A stretch of 7,541 nucleotides of DNA from Ignavibacteriota bacterium (GTDB lineage: Bacteria > Bacteroidota > Ignavibacteria > Palsa-1295), in NCBI GenBank assembly GCA_025357895.1, contig JANYLL010000231.1, forward strand, positions 1-7,541. Direction: 5' to 3'. Positions 6,302-7,541 of this stretch are shown in pieces. The position numbers and the translations under genes were made by a program. The notes under the pieces were generated by a model. It searched no databases. It was given only the letters and a program-made list of their open reading frames with translations, and had not been told where the DNA came from. Each line of letters starts with the position of its first letter. Position 1 is the first letter of the stretch.

Positions 6302-7541
6302 ATGGCACAGAAATATTTTCGCCTATTTATTACCCTTTGCTGTTTCTTATTTAGCGCACAATGTTTTGCACAAGCTCAATGGAGGGCGACTCTTAATTTC
6401 GGATCTCGCCCTACGCCATATCTTGAAGAATGGCGGTCAAATGCTTCCATCGGCACGCTGACTATTTTTAATTCCGGTTCAGCCCCTACTCAGATCATTA
6501 TTCTTTTTGAAGTCCGTAATCTTTCTACAAATACTGTAATGCTTCGCGGCAAATCGTCGCCACAGAATATTAATGCGTATCCCTCACCGACCATACTTAC
6601 AAATAATAATTTTATCGGTTCAACAGGCTTGCAATATAATGAAGCTCAGAAAGTTGGGATGTTACGGACGGGGATGTTACCGGAAGGCGAGTATCAGATT
6701 TGCTTAGCATTTGAGAGTCTCTCACATCAGCCTATACTATTAGCACAAAATGTGTGTTCAAATTTTTCCATTACATACGCAAATGCACCTCAACTCGTAT
6801 CACCGCAAGATAAAGTAGAGTTGGAACAACCCCCCTTGAACTTTACGTGGACTTCCGTAACACCTCCTTCGGGCATCAGTGTAAGATATCAACTTAAGGT
6901 CGTCGAAGTATTGAAAGGACAGTCACCGACCCAAGCTCTTCAATCGAATACATCTTTTGCAGAAGATGATAATATAAGTGCTCCTACTTTTCTATTACCA
7001 ACGGACAAAGCTAACTTAATTAAAAAGGGCATTTCATTTGCGTGGCGCGTTCGTGCAGTGGATTTAAGTGGAAGGGCGTTTGCGCGCAATGAAGGATATA
7101 GCGATATATTTATTTTCTCAGTTAAAAGTGAAATTGTTGTAAAAAAGATCGTTAATGCACAAAGTCCAGATTTTGGAATTCAGAGTACGGTAAAAGGAGT
7201 ACTAAAATATGCTTATGCGGATCCAGATGAATACAAAGTAGTAGGTGCAGTCGTTTTTCCGCTTAAGAATATGAATGTGAGACTCGTAATGAGGCAGTAT
7301 AAAATAATTGGCGGTAAGAAGAAATTTATCGGTAATGATTCAACGTATGCTTCTGCAAAAACCGATGGAGCCGGAAATTTTTCCTTCAGCATCGCTTACA
7401 ACGATACTACAAAAAAAGATAAAATTACATATAAAAGTAGAAATTCTGTTTTTATTCCGGGTAATTTACAAATTTTTCGCAAGGCATTTCTTATTGTTGA
7501 TGACTGGCATTATACCAGCCCTGATGATGAGATAAAGATTG
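6302..7541 (+). CDS. Secreted protein with Fn3-like and carboxypeptidase-regulatory-like regions (partial, runs off right edge)
   Basis: The frame from ATG 6302 stays open to the end of the window, giving 413 residues without a stop. The start is supported by a clear signal peptide: MAQKYFR, a hydrophobic run to about residue 19, and a likely cleavage after CFA (residue 23) or AQA (25). Residues about 45-160 form a first beta-rich region ending in LPEGEYQICLAFE. Residues about 162-275 look like a Fn3/Ig-like repeat: APQLVSP, then FTWT, GQSPTQAL, FAWRVRAVD, and a closing FIFSV. This layout is common in large Bacteroidota cell-surface proteins. Residues about 315-365 (VVFPLKNMNVRL onwards, then KTDGAGNFSFSI) recall a carboxypeptidase-regulatory-like beta sandwich. 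Both domain calls come from pattern and carry moderate confidence. There is no visible Shine-Dalgarno. The C-terminus, where any sorting or anchoring signal would be, lies outside the window. Role unknown; surface adhesion or a structural role is a guess. Confidence 0.82.
   Translation, partial: MAQKYFRLFITLCCFLFSAQCFAQAQWRATLNFGSRPTPYLEEWRSNASIGTLTIFNSGSAPTQIIILFEVRNLSTNTVMLRGKSSPQNINAYPSPTILTNNNFIGSTGLQYNEAQKVGMLRTGMLPEGEYQICLAFESLSHQPILLAQNVCSNFSITYANAPQLVSPQDKVELEQPPLNFTWTSVTPPSGISVRYQLKVVEVLKGQSPTQALQSNTSFAEDDNISAPTFLLPTDKANLIKKGISFAWRVRAVDLSGRAFARNEGYSDIFIFSVKSEIVVKKIVNAQSPDFGIQSTVKGVLKYAYADPDEYKVVGAVVFPLKNMNVRLVMRQYKIIGGKKKFIGNDSTYASAKTDGAGNFSFSIAYNDTTKKDKITYKSRNSVFIPGNLQIFRKAFLIVDDWHYTSPDDEIKI

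Noticed and set aside
6279..6461. A 60-codon + strand ORF from GTG 6279.
   Set aside because: It overlaps the secreted-protein gene in another frame; the frame from ATG 6302 has a signal peptide and stays open for 413 codons.

Overview
All recognisable genes lie on the + strand and are packed head to tail, with overlaps or gaps of a few bases at most junctions. The DNA is AT-rich by eye, Shine-Dalgarno sequences are mostly weak or absent, and TTG appears to serve as a start. A GWxTD-domain secreted protein, an Nramp transporter fused to a UspA domain, and a secreted Fn3-like protein are together typical of the Bacteroidota/Chlorobiota (FCB) lineage. An uncultured Ignavibacteria- or Kapabacteria-like member is plausible, but this rests on gene content only.

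Layout. Bases 1-45 may be the tail of an upstream gene. Bases 48-3321 hold an envelope block: a GWxTD-domain secreted protein, a LpxL/HtrB-type lysophospholipid/lipid A acyltransferase that overlaps it by 34 nt from a TTG start, and a GT9 heptosyltransferase-type glycosyltransferase starting 2 nt later. Bases 3343-3817 hold two small ORFs that I cannot firmly assign. They overlap by 8 nt, and the second overlaps the next gene by 1 nt. Bases 3817-6233 hold the Nramp divalent-metal transporter with a C-terminal UspA domain, joined by an ATGA overlap to a PduO-type cob(I)alamin adenosyltransferase. After a 68-nt gap with a Bacteroidota-like -7 promoter motif, a secreted multidomain protein starts at 6302 and runs off the right edge.

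How they may work together. The acyltransferase and glycosyltransferase fit lipid A/LPS or related glycolipid assembly at the inner membrane. The GWxTD protein is probably exported and is co-transcribed with them, but its role is unknown. The Nramp-UspA protein would import Mn2+/Fe2+-type cations, with a cytoplasmic nucleotide-binding domain as a possible regulator. The adenosyltransferase makes adenosylcobalamin. The transporter/adenosyltransferase pairing may be functional (metal or cobalt homeostasis) or only positional.

I found no CRISPR array, mobile element, tRNA, rRNA or convincing intrinsic terminator. Most of the window looks like ordinary chromosomal genes. The least explained part is the pair of small ORFs at 3343-3817.
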